Shown piece after piece: positions 24,063 to 33,802 of a stretch of DNA of 64,000 nucleotides. The stretch comes from Pyxicephalus adspersus (lineage: Eukaryota > Chordata > Amphibia > Anura > Pyxicephalidae): assembly GCF_032062135.1 (NCBI RefSeq), contig NC_092859.1, positions 104,878,764-104,942,763 of the forward strand, in the 5' to 3' direction. Position 1 is the first letter of the stretch. Every line of letters begins with the position of its first letter. Both the position numbers and the translations under genes were made by a program. The notes beneath the pieces are model-generated. The model did not search any database. It was not told the DNA's origin and saw only the letters and a program-made list of their open reading frames with translations.

Positions 24063-24263
24063 GGGCCTGATTTATTAAAGCTCGCCAAGGCTGGAGAAGT
24101 TTTGATGGAAAAGTGGTGATTCAGCAAACCTGGAATATATGTAATCTATGAATAAAAACATTTGCTAACAAACAGCAAATGGCTTTAAGGAAATCCATTC
24201 CAAGTTTGCTGGATCACCCAGGTTCACTCGCGAAAGTATAATAAGTTTAATAAATCAGGTCCT
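24063..24263. mobile_element. Palindromic MITE, 'gggcctgatttattaaagct' family, copy 2
   Basis: The best preserved copy in the window: left end 'gggcctgatttattaaagct', right end 'aagtttaataaatcaggtcc'. The inner arms are 'tgattcagcaaacctggaat' and 'ccattccaagtttgctggat'. It has interrupted the 'tagcacaaatct...' landmark of the surrounding tandem array, so it is younger than that array. Confidence 0.85.
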
Positions 24264-24740
24264 ATGTACCAAGTTACATCATCATCATCATCAAAGCATT
24301 GACCAGCAATTAATTCTGTGCTGTTACATTACTCATTTGCAAGGATCACCCTGTTTCCAGGAGTCACACTTCTCAAGGTTGTCACATCTTCTTTTCTGCT
24401 GCAAATATCAAACTTTTTTGATGAGCATTGTAAATGTAACTCCAAAACCCTTTCCACCACAAACTAATACATGCCCTAAATGTCCACAACTTTTTTTGCA
24501 GTCACGGGCGCTACATTTTAAATGCAAATATTAGTACATTAGCACTAAGATTTCACCTCATAGTACAGATCTACTTAATGTGTAAAGACATTTAAGGGAA
24601 TTTATTAGGAATTGTTGAATACCAGATATGTAGGGATTACCCTATGTGCCTGCTTTCTGGGAGTCCTATTCTTACAGATGTCATATCTTCTTTTCACCTA
24701 CATATATAAAACAAATGACAATTTCAAGTAAAGACTCAAA

Positions 24741-25010
24741 TTATACCCCCTAAACTCAGTTGTACAACTACAGCCCACATAGCTGCTTTGGGGTTTGGGC
24801 TACGAAGGGAACACTATTCAGAAATCTGTTTAGGAAAATTAAACTGTGAGGTTTCCAGCATAAGTCAGATCTAATGATCATTGCTTTTCCCTACTATACA
24901 GTAGGATGCATTAGATTTATTGCTTTTTGTTACAGACTGAAGTTAACCCTATGTGCCCAAGGCAGTCAAAAATCCTAAAGTCTATCCTCAACTAAATCTA
25001 AAAGGACAGC
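24741..25010. other. Spacer before the inverted MITE pair
   Basis: AT-rich, no gene seen. Confidence 0.4.
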
Positions 25011-25347
25011 TAAAGCTGCGTACACACCTGCAATTTTTCTCGTTGGAAAGGATCTTTCACGATCCTTTCCAACGAGAAAAGACTGCACGATGCATGAACG
25101 ATGCTGTACATACAGCACCGTTCATGCTCTATGGAGAGGGGAGGGGGAGAGCGACGGAGCGGCACCCTGCTGCGCGCTCTCCCCTTCCCTTTCATTAGGA
25201 TCGATCGTCGTCCATCGTCCATGGATCCGCCAGGACGGTCGTCGGACGATGGACGACGACCGACTGTACACACGGCAGATTTTCGCCCGATAATTGGCCG
25301 ATACCGATTATCGGGCGAGAAAAATTTGCCGTGTGTACGCAGCTTAA
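25011..25347 (+). mobile_element. 'tacacac' hairpin MITE, left arm of an inverted pair
   Basis: A 337-bp non-autonomous element with ends 'taaagctgcgtacacac' and, read inward from the right, 'ttaagctgcgtacacac'. The interior is a row of self-complementary segments: a perfect 20-bp stem with 6-base loop (25035-25080), a dyad 'gcatgaacg...cgttcatgc' (25092-25127), 'gtcgtccatcgtcc...ggacgatggacgac' (about 25207-25260) and 'tcgcccgataat...attatcgggcga' (about 25283-25321). TTAA-like end bases suggest a TTAA target, but the superfamily is not proven. It has no coding capacity. The 252-codon frame crossing it is a shadow. Confidence 0.92.
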
Positions 25348-25413
25348 GATTTGTTTTAGTGAAATTGTGCATATGCATAGCTAAGTGTAGGATCCTGGGA
25401 TATGTCTGGTGTC

Positions 25414-25750
25414 TTAAGCTACGTACACACGTCAGATTTTTATCGCCCGATAATCAGCATCGGCCAATTATCGGGCGAAAATCTGCCGTGTGTACAGTCG
25501 GTGTCGTCCATCGTCCGGACGACCGACCTGCCGGATCCACGGACGATGGACGACAGCCGATCCTAATGAAAGGGAAGGGGAGAGCGCGCAGCAGGGTGCC
25601 GCTCCGTCGCTCTCCCCCTCCCCTCTCCATAGAGCATGAACGGTGCTGTATGTACAGCACCGTTCATGCATCGTGCACTCCCTTGTCGTTGGAAAGGATC
25701 GTGAAAGATCCTTTCCAACGACAAAAATTGGCAGTGTGTACGCAGCTTTA
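25414..25750 (-). mobile_element. 'tacacac' hairpin MITE, right arm of an inverted pair
   Basis: A second 337-bp copy in the opposite orientation, starting 'ttaagctacgtacacac' and ending 'gtgtgtacgcagcttta'. By eye it is nearly identical to the left copy across the whole length, including the order of stem-loops. Here the second stem ('gcatgaacggtgctgt' and its complement) is perfect. Only 66 bp separate the two copies, so either strand could fold into one long hairpin. Confidence 0.92.
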
Positions 25751-25757
25751 TGCTATC

Positions 25758-25950
25758 CGGGCCCAGCCAATCAAGGTGGCTGAAGATGTGATGCCAGGAA
25801 GAAATTCATGTAAAAATGGAAGTGCCAATGTCAAAGAAGGGGCAGGTGAGTGCAATTAAAAAAAAAAAAAAGGTAAGTTTATTTTATTACAGCAGAACCA
25901 GGCGATGGTTGCAATTTTTTTGCATTGCAGGTTTAGTTTCGCTTTAAGTA
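25758..25950 (-). mobile_element. Partial copy of the 'ttaaag(t/c)(g)gaaactaaac' MITE
   Basis: The right end 'ggtttagtttcgctttaa' is a terminus of the TTAA-type family seen complete at 33519-33802. The inner 'agccaatcaaggtggctgaa' matches 'tcaaggccaatcgaggtggc' read from the opposite strand of that copy. The other end is missing; the inverted pair of hairpin MITEs abuts it and may have landed inside it. Confidence 0.5.
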
Positions 25951-26689
25951 CAGCCAATTTAATGGGGTGCCAATTTCTATTTCTAGCTTAAGATTGAAGT
26001 GAGCTTTGAACAATATACCATTTAGCAAATCTGTTTGTATTTAAACCATCTTGTATAAAATTTCATAGGAAATGAAAAGGTACATCATAGTTTTCTGTAA
26101 ATGATAGATGGAAAATCAGGAGCCTTTTATTCATGTTCAGCGACATCCTGAAATCCAGGTGCAGAATTGACTTCCATAGTTTCTGAATCATCTTTCTTGG
26201 TTTCATTTTGGTAAGCTGCTCACGTCAAAAAGAAATAGGCCATGACTCCTTTGTAGAAGGATCCCTGTCATATTCTAAAGGGACAGATTTTGACCCTGAA
26301 GACTGACCTTCTAGGTCATTATCTGAGTCTGTCTCGGCAAGAATAGCAATAAACCTCCCCTGGCGTATAAAGCTTTCTAGCCATAATTAATAATTTAATG
26401 AAACAATATTGAGTAAAAAGTCTACAGTAATAATGATTGTAACTACAGAGAATAAAACAACGTTGTTCAACATGACTGGTAACTGAATCAAGATACAAGT
26501 AATAGTAGTATGATAACACTACTGTAAACTAGATAGTAGTAGTGAAAAATAAAGGAAATCCTAATACTGCAACAAAGCAAAAAGGAGTAAGTGAGAAGGT
26601 TTTTTAGACATTGTTTTTAGTTAGATAGTTAATTGATTGATTTGTATAGTATAGCGATCAGATTGAATGTATAGGTGTCAGAAACAAAG
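25951..26689. other. Intergenic DNA, no gene seen
   Basis: AT-rich. Nothing recognised. Confidence 0.4.
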
Positions 26690-26950
26690 CAGATCATGTG
26701 TCGCCAGAAACTAACCATAGTGATGGTCCCCGGAAAATATCTAGCATGTGTACAGCTGTCCAACCATGTCATTCACCAGTCCATTCTGGCCAAACCATGC
26801 CGGTGGCAGGAGCCACCCGCATTTCCTCCCCTTCTTCATAGAACTCAACAGTGCTGGGCGTACAGCATTCATTTGTCCTCCTGCCACTGAAAATGATCAA
26901 AAAGAAGCATTTCCAGACACAGAAACATGATGTGTGTACATGGCCATAGA
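26690..26950. mobile_element. 'tacacac' hairpin MITE, strongly decayed copy
   Basis: Family landmarks remain: 'ctagcatgtgtacagctgtc', 'cccgcatttcctccccttct', 'tgggcgtacagcattcattt', 'gaaaatgatc' and the end 'gatgtgtgtacatggcc'. Borders approximate. Confidence 0.5.
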
Positions 26951-27812
26951 GAAGAATGGGAATAAAGATGAGTTAGGAGATCAGATTGTATGAATGAATT
27001 TTTACAGATTAGGTAATTGTATGTTGATATGTTGATGCTACATACTAGATTTTATGTAGGAAGGCTATATATTAAATTGATTGGATGCAAGTCTTTAGGA
27101 GATCTGATATAAGATATTACAAATAAGCAGTTACAGCATGTATGTGCTAGGGATCTGGCTGACTGGACAGTGGTTTGTTAGAATGCAGATGTGTATGTAA
27201 GAAAAGAGATTTATGGGACATGTGTTGTGCAATAGAATGTTTGTGTCTGCATGGGATCAGATGTATGCTGTATGATGAAAAATCATACGTATACTGTACA
27301 TTGGCCTGTATTTGTCAATGTATGTGTGAGTGTACTACAAGGTGTGAAATGATTCATCAGTCTCCCAAGATCTGCAGAGCAAGTGAACAGGATCAACTTT
27401 AGGTTAAATAGCTAACAGCAGGGTGTCAGCAGAGAGGTGATGATTAGACTGGCACCATGCTGGTATGGGACAACTGCCAGCATTGTAACAACATTCAAAC
27501 TGACTAGTGACTACATGGGAGCTCTCATTAGTCCTCAAAGTGTTTTAAAGGGAGTAGAACCATACTAATCACAGTTGACAAAAATGTTACATTTTAGTAG
27601 ATGTTACACACATTTTTAAGGTGCATGCTCACTGGTCATCATTGAATTTGTCAATGAGCAGGGAGCACTGACCACAAGACTGTTGTGGACATAACCAGCA
27701 GATGACCAGCTGCCAGATGACATGCACAGACCTGGGGATATTTGTAAGGCTCTAATATTATTGATCAATAAATATATCCGTAAGTCTGCACAATTGAGGG
27801 GAGCTCATTTTT
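26951..27812. other. Intergenic DNA, no gene seen
   Basis: The 75-codon plus-strand frame at 27175-27402 is rich in Cys but matches no family I know. Nothing else recognised. Confidence 0.4.
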
Positions 27813-28082
27813 TAAGCCATGTACAAACATTTGACGAATGTCAGATGATTTTTAGCTTGCAATTATCTTGCAATTATCTTCCATGATCATTTCCACTGAC
27901 AGACAAACAACTGAACACTGTACACACAGCGTGGAGAGAGGATGAGTGAGCATGTGCACAGCAGTAATTTGTGATTGGTTATCAATTAATGATGCTATGG
28001 GACCGCTGTACACGTCAGATTTTCACCTGAGATGAGCACCAGCTTAGGTGAAAACCATCTGACGTGTGTACGTAGCTTTATG
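27813..28082 (-). mobile_element. 'tacacac' hairpin MITE, diverged copy
   Basis: Starts 'tttttaagccatgtacaaac' and ends 'ctgacgtgtgtacgtagctt'. A stem 'ttttcacctgagatgag...cttaggtgaaaa' near 28020-28064 corresponds to the terminal stem-loop of the intact copies. The middle has been shortened relative to 337 bp. Confidence 0.7.
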
Positions 28083-31000
28083 CTGCATGATAAGCAGCTT
28101 GATGATCAGCATGATAACAGCTATAGTTGCCTCCTATACCTCCTAGATCAAATGTGGACATGCACTAGACAGTAATGGGTTAGTAGATCCTCAGGGACAA
28201 AGATTGCTAATAGATACTCTCTGCAGATTTGTAGATCTGATCTGCAGACATATTGCTGCTTGATCACATTCACAGAGCTAGACAGGGGAACTGCCATGCT
28301 TATATACACAGGATATGCCTACTGTTACTTAGGGAACTGTTTCTTAATATGTCCATGAGGAGATGTTGTCTTATAATAGAAAGTATTAGAAAGACTGTCA
28401 ACGTGCAATAATATAAAAAATATTTTGTATTAAACATTCCACCTTTTTGGAGTATATTTATAAACAATTCACTGTGCGTATATTGCAATATTTTCACCAA
28501 AAACATTAACACTTGGAGGTTATAAGAAGTAAAGAAAGTCCACACTTAGACATTTATCACAGGAGCAAATGGGCTCAAGCAGCAATAAAATCTGTGTGTA
28601 TACATAAAAAATAAAATTTTTTGCAAACTCAATGCATATCAAAGACAAAAAACCAAAGTGTAGAAAAGTAGAAATTCCTTATCTTTCCTATCTAAAACAA
28701 AACAAAATGACCCCAGGTGGATCTAAAGCAGTTTAGTATTTGATGATTGAATATGCAATTTATTTAATTCTTTCATCAGAGCTCATTAACATCATAACAC
28801 TTGTGTTGTACTTGATGTGTGTTCCCTTGTATTATTGACTTTTATTGTTGTTTTTTGTTTCTTGAAACACTACAAATTAAGTGATCTAAAAGGTCATTTG
28901 CATGCCCCTGGCTCCCAACTCCCCCTCATTACATAAATGTAACTATTTTTTTGCACATTAGTAGCAAACCTGAAATAAACTTTTTTAAAAACTGTATTCT
29001 TTTTGTATTTTCTGAATACCGCACTACTACCCCTCCCCAGCCATGAACACGTCCTCTTCTAGGTTTTGTGACTATTCTTATATTTTGGTTAATACTAAAG
29101 AAACAAGAAATTCTTTAAATATTCTTTAAAACTAATAATATGTTAATAGAAACAATAATTGAATTAATCTATAAATGACAGAAGCAGGCCGTGTAGTCCA
29201 TCTCCTATTTAAAGCATAACTAAACTCAGTGGGTGGTATGCTTCTGCCATAATCGGCAAGTATTGTCAGCATACCTGCCCATTATGCCACATACTTAACC
29301 TGCAGTGGCCCAGCAGCCATGACAGAGGCCTGTTATCACTGCATGCATGGAAGGAACTATCTTCACCGCTGGCAGCATTTTGACCTATGTTGGTAAAGGT
29401 ATTTAATAATTGTGTGGAGAGACTAAAAAATACATTTGCATAATGGAACCTAGGTTGCTCAGCTAAGTGCTTTATTGCTCTATTTTTGCACCTGAGGCTT
29501 GGGGGATACAGTCTGGTATGGCAGACATCTCCAAATGAAAATCACATAATTGATATTATGTTCTCTATAAGTAATTAGCCTTAGCCCGGATGTAAGCTTA
29601 GTCTGGGACACTTATCCAATGCCTGAGGGTATTTTAGGAATAATTGTCATTTAGGCATTTCTAATGTCACAAACCTTTGTTCAGCCTATGTTCTATAGAT
29701 GCCATGCTTGATATTTTGTCTTGTTATCCTGTCTATCATTGTTCTTTTTAGGTGCGACTTCTTGACTGGTTTCCTAATTTTCTTCTTGCTCTGTAGCATT
29801 TCACTTTGTCTATGGCCTGCTTCCATGCATGTCTTCACCTGATGTGTGCTTTGCCTGGAGATGTTGAATGGTTACTTATCTTCTGTCCTCTTAGCTGATT
29901 TTCTGATCTTAGCTCTTGTCTGTGTGACTTTTCCTCATAGTTACTGACATCTTGGTATGAATTCTGATTCTGTCAATAAATCCTTTATGTACTTTCATGA
30001 TCAGTTTTCATATTTCCAATCTTAAGATACCCCCAGTCCCACTGCCTATTGCTAATAATTCTATTTTAACAAAACTCATTGCATTTGAAACTGCCTATCA
30101 AGTGGTCAAAACGCATAAGAGAAATAATAATATTCAAAGCAATAAAAGTGAGTTTGCATATTTAGCATCAAAGGATATGTTCATTTATTTATAAAAGTGT
30201 CAGTCACTTTTAGACTATTAGAGTAATGACATATGGTTTATGTTTGTTTTTTTGTGGTTTACTATAGTTTATACATTGCTTTTTTACTTTTCTAAGTAAA
30301 GCCAATAAATACCAGCATGTGCATGGTTAGTATCTAAAATAAGCTTATAGTGTTTGCATACATATACACACAGAAAAAATGTAACACAAGCAAGTTTATT
30401 GTATTCATTTGGTCCACTACTTTGAAGAAAATATGACTAGATCTATGTTTCCATAATGATAATTGTTTAACAAGGACAGTAGGGATTTTTCACATTACAA
30501 TTTCATTATACTGTCTGAGCTGATCTAGTTCCACAGAACAATTTAATAATTGTGAAATACACAGGAGTGAATAAATATGAATTACTTCAATATTTAGACT
30601 ATGCAAGGTTATAAACTCTTCAGTTGTCCCTACTGAACATGTTGCTTGCTTTGACAAGAACAGGCAGACAAGAACAAAAGAATGATAACTGGTTTTTATG
30701 AAATGTGTGTTGTAAAGTCATCCTTCAATATTAGGGAAATCCCTTTGCCTTTATCTAATTAACATGCTGATTGCACTTCATAATTGTTGTTTGACAATTC
30801 CCATTGATGTGCAATAAGCAGCTGTACTCTGGACACATTCCTAATATTGTTAAATGCGAAATTGTCTGTAAGGTCAAAAACAGTTGGTTGGGTGAGAGAG
30901 GTCAAAAATACCTCAAATTATCTATAGGCATTGCTGCTATATTTTTATTTGCAATAGAAAATTTTAAAAAAGCAGTATTCATCTAAAATACCATTGTATC

Positions 31001-31983
31001 ATAACTCCATAACAACCCCTTTGTGATATAACTACCTATGACTCTAAATTCCAGTGTCATCTACATTGTGCCCGTATATTGTGAACAATGAGGAAGACAA
31101 TGGTATGCAGGTGAGATATATGCATATATGTAATGTAGATTGTACAGAATTCTAGTTTTCAATTCCTATATTCCCTTCCCCTGAAGCAGCTTGCAAACAG
31201 CATGCCCTATGATGAAATATACTATATACAAATGCTTAAAGTGAATTTAAAATGCAAATGAATAGAATATATAATGATAAAATGTACATACTATTCGTAA
31301 CAACTTTCCAGTTTGTTGTTTGCTCATTTTGAAAAACAATGAGTGTATTCCAGGAAGACTCCTGATTTTCAGTATGAAGAAAAAAACTATTGCCTAACTG
31401 CTCACAGCTGTTCAGCAGAAAGAATGAAGACAAATGATCAATATGCTTTAGTTCTTTTTATGATTAGAGTGGCAGGAGCAATTAAAAACTTGAACTAAGC
31501 TAACCAAGCAGTGCAGATAAAAACTTGCCAGGGACTGCTGATGTTTTATAGGTCATGGATCAATATTAGTTTAATTTTTACACATTTCCTTACCTATAAA
31601 CATTTGTAATAGCTATAGGTAAGTGTAAGTATGTCCTTGGAGCTTGATTTACAAAAAGGTCTGCAGATTCGGGTTGGTAAATCTTTCGAAAAATTAATTT
31701 ATCTGTGAAAGCAGTAATAATTACAATATTAAGGAATTTGAGGCTATTTAAAGGTTACGTATTAAATATAAAGGTGGTTTGTTAAAAAAGTTGTACAAAT
31801 GAAAAGAGAAATTAAAATAGTTTTTAGTCTTAGTGAAGCTTATGTCTCTATAAAGTTTGTAAAAGTTAAACATTTCACAATATGTTAATCAAGTATAAGT
31901 GTACTTTTAAGGATAAATACACTTTTAGTGCATACATCTCCATAGCCCTTTCCAAACCTAATACTTTGGCCTACTCATCATCT
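28083..31983. other. Intergenic DNA, no gene; fragments and a candidate conserved island
   Basis: No supported gene. About 29209-29350 starts 'ttaaagcataactaaactca', like the end of the TTAA-type MITE at 33.5 kb. The stretch 29680-29985 is pyrimidine-rich with an AATAAA near its end and could be an old LTR, but no borders are visible. About 30690-30830 ('atctaattaacatgctgatt', 'ttgtttgacaattccc') has the look of a conserved non-coding element. These are impressions, not proofs. Confidence 0.3.
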
Positions 31984-32378
31984 GGGGGAAGTATAAGGCA
32001 ATTTCCAAATAATTTACAGTCAGAAAGATTATTTACAAATGAAAAACATTTGACTATTGCAATCTTCCCAGGACTGGACATCCCAGTATATTCACCCCAA
32101 GGTCAGACCATGCAATGCTTCGAGAAATTGCAAAGAACCCAACAGCTGGATGTCAGACTCCACAGTCATCAGTTAGAATAGGAAATGTTCTCGACAGAAC
32201 AATCAGAAAAAGACCAAGTATGGTTGCCGGCAGAAAGCTTCTTACCTTTAAAAAGAACATGGCAGCATAGCTTATGTTTGCAAAGTTGAATCTAAACAAA
32301 CCACAAGACTTTTGGAGCAATGTCCCCTGGACAGATGAGACCAAACACTGGATATCAGCAAAAATCCCAATGGGGTGA
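31984..32378 (+). pseudogene. Tc1/mariner-type transposase relic
   Basis: A plus-strand frame from 32100 to TGA at 32376-32378 (92 codons, one internal TAG at 32268-32270) reads RSDHAMLREIAKNP, then TIRKR, then LTFKKNMAA, then KPQDFWSNVPWTDETK. This is the helix-turn-helix to catalytic-core stretch of Tc1-like transposases; the Asp of WTDE (32334-32336) is the first residue of the DDE triad. Upstream, 31984-32099 continues the homology in another frame, so there is a frameshift. Downstream sequence jumps from WTDETK to a later segment, indicating an internal deletion, and the remaining catalytic residues are missing. No terminal inverted repeats found. It is inactive. The Tc1 assignment is by recognition of the conserved blocks. 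Confidence 0.8.
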
Positions 32379-32759
32379 TGGAATCAATGTCTCTCTAGTA
32401 CAACCTTAACATAACTTTGGATCAGGAATAAAATAATGTAGAGACTGATTTTAAAATTAAAACAGAGCTCTGGGCAAACATTCAATTACATTCTTGGTAC
32501 ATAAACACATCTACCAATGACTAGGATCACTCTGCTACATTCTGATTTAACATTACTATTGTCTAGGTTAGATAATGCTTATTAGAGAAAGGAAAAGCTA
32601 AAAATTTGTCAGGATGAGCAGTAAACATGTTTCTTCTTTAACTGTGTAATTGGCTGTTTGTCTGGAATTTCACTAATTAATTAAACACTATTAAAAAAAA
32701 AATAAAAAATAGAAAAGTACATATACCTAGTCTATGAAAAATGTGAATTAATACAAAAC
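32379..32759. other. Intergenic DNA, no gene seen
   Basis: AT-rich spacer after the transposase relic. Its 3' inverted repeat, if it survives, was not found here. Confidence 0.4.
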
Positions 32760-33250
32760 TGTCATGATGAGTGCAATGTTCTCTGCTGGTCACCAGCAGG
32801 TTGCCTTTGCTGCTCAGCTCCCTAATTTTGTTCACATCTGCAGTTTCAAATTTTAAAGGCTCCTTCCTGCCTTAGAATTAGATGAGTTCTTGACCAGTTT
32901 AGATTGATCCTGTTGTGCTCCTGGCACTGATTCTTATTCTTTTACTCTCAACCCCGATTATTCTATTCCTAACCTGTCCTGTTCTTTACTGCTCGTCCTG
33001 GTTATATCATTATTTGTAAACTGTATTTGGTTTTTCACCTTATGACTATTTTACTGACCTGCCTATTGATCTTTCTCTATTGCTCCCCTCTCTTCATTAT
33101 TGTTCTACCTTTCACTTGTATATAAATATGCAAATCCTGCCTGTCTGTCCACATACTTTACAATGGGAAAGACTTCCCAGGAGATGTTGTTCTGGGGGTG
33201 TGCCTGTGTCAGTAGGAATTGAGCTCTTAGCAGCAAGAATTCACTTAGCC
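32760..33250 (+). mobile_element. Possible decayed LTR
   Basis: Pyrimidine-rich stretch with repeated ctgac / cctg / ccttat phrases ('cctaacctgtcctgttcttt', 'ttactgacctgcctattg') typical of frog Ty3/Gypsy-type LTRs as I know them, starting near 'tgtcatgatgagtgcaatg'. No matching partner LTR, internal gene or target duplication is visible, so the call is weak. Confidence 0.25.
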
Positions 33251-33518
33251 TAAAATGGATTTCACTGATAGTAAATAAAGTTGTTTCTTACTACAGAAAC
33301 AAGGTAAAAGCAAAAATGAATGCTGTATGAAATACTGTGAAGAGGGAGAGAAAGGTTCGGAGGTAAATTTGGGTCATGCTAATAGTGTTTCATGAGCACT
33401 ATCTATATCTATCCATAGCAAGTTTGGACTGTACCTTTTAAAGTGAACCTGTCAGTACGTAGACCGACAACTGCCATTACTGCCTTTTTAAAGGTGCAGA
33501 GTTGTCTCTCAGCTTAAT
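33251..33518. other. Intergenic spacer
   Basis: No gene or repeat recognised between the possible decayed LTR and the TTAA-type MITE. Confidence 0.35.
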
Positions 33519-33802
33519 TTAAAGTGGAACTAAACCTTCAAAATGAAAATAATGCAACCAGTAAGATTCTTAATTGCAAGAGGTGATGTATGTGTTAAAA
33601 TAACCTTACTGGCCAGATTGCAATTTTTTAATTGCACTGCAGTCCCGTGAGGGTGCTGTCAACTTTACCTGATCTTCCTGGAGTTGGGTTTTCTGCCACC
33701 TCGATTGGCCTTGATTGACACATGTGCGTAGGAGTTCATTCATTCCTGAAATCCCCATTGGATGGCCGTAATTTTTCATGTGAAATTATAGTTCCACTTT
33801 AA
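33519..33802. mobile_element. MITE with TTAA ends (284 bp)
   Basis: Begins 'ttaaagtggaactaaacc' and ends 'tatagttccactttaa', so both ends carry TTAA plus the inverted repeat AGTGGAACTA. TTAA target duplication is characteristic of piggyBac-type elements, which makes that the most likely superfamily. Non-coding. A partial relative lies at 25758-25950 and a possible end at 29209. Confidence 0.8.

Larger units (their letters stand above)
22505..24740. repeat. Decayed tandem array of about 320-bp units
   Basis: A motif 'acccatgtgcgtgctttcta' + 'ggagtc', followed by 'gatgtcacatcttcttt' and 'agctgcaatatcaaa', recurs at about 22536, 22932, 23251, 23567, 23816, 24350 and 24646. A second landmark, 'tagcacaggtctacc' + 'tagcatgttacatcaca', falls between successive copies. 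Raw spacings are about 396, 319, 316, 249, 534 and 296 bp. The long ones are explained by a (TA)n run of about 57 bp (22661-22717) and a 201-bp MITE (24063-24263). The short one reflects loss of about 70 bp after 23580. The underlying period is therefore about 300-340 bp. Units are heavily diverged and non-coding. Confidence 0.8.

Noticed and set aside
25101..25859. 252-codon plus-strand frame
   Set aside because: It runs through two inverted, non-coding MITEs, and a mirrored frame exists on the other strand because the region is palindromic.
29680..29985. LTR retrotransposon
   Set aside because: Pyrimidine-rich texture and AATAAA only; no TG...CA borders, target duplication or partner found.
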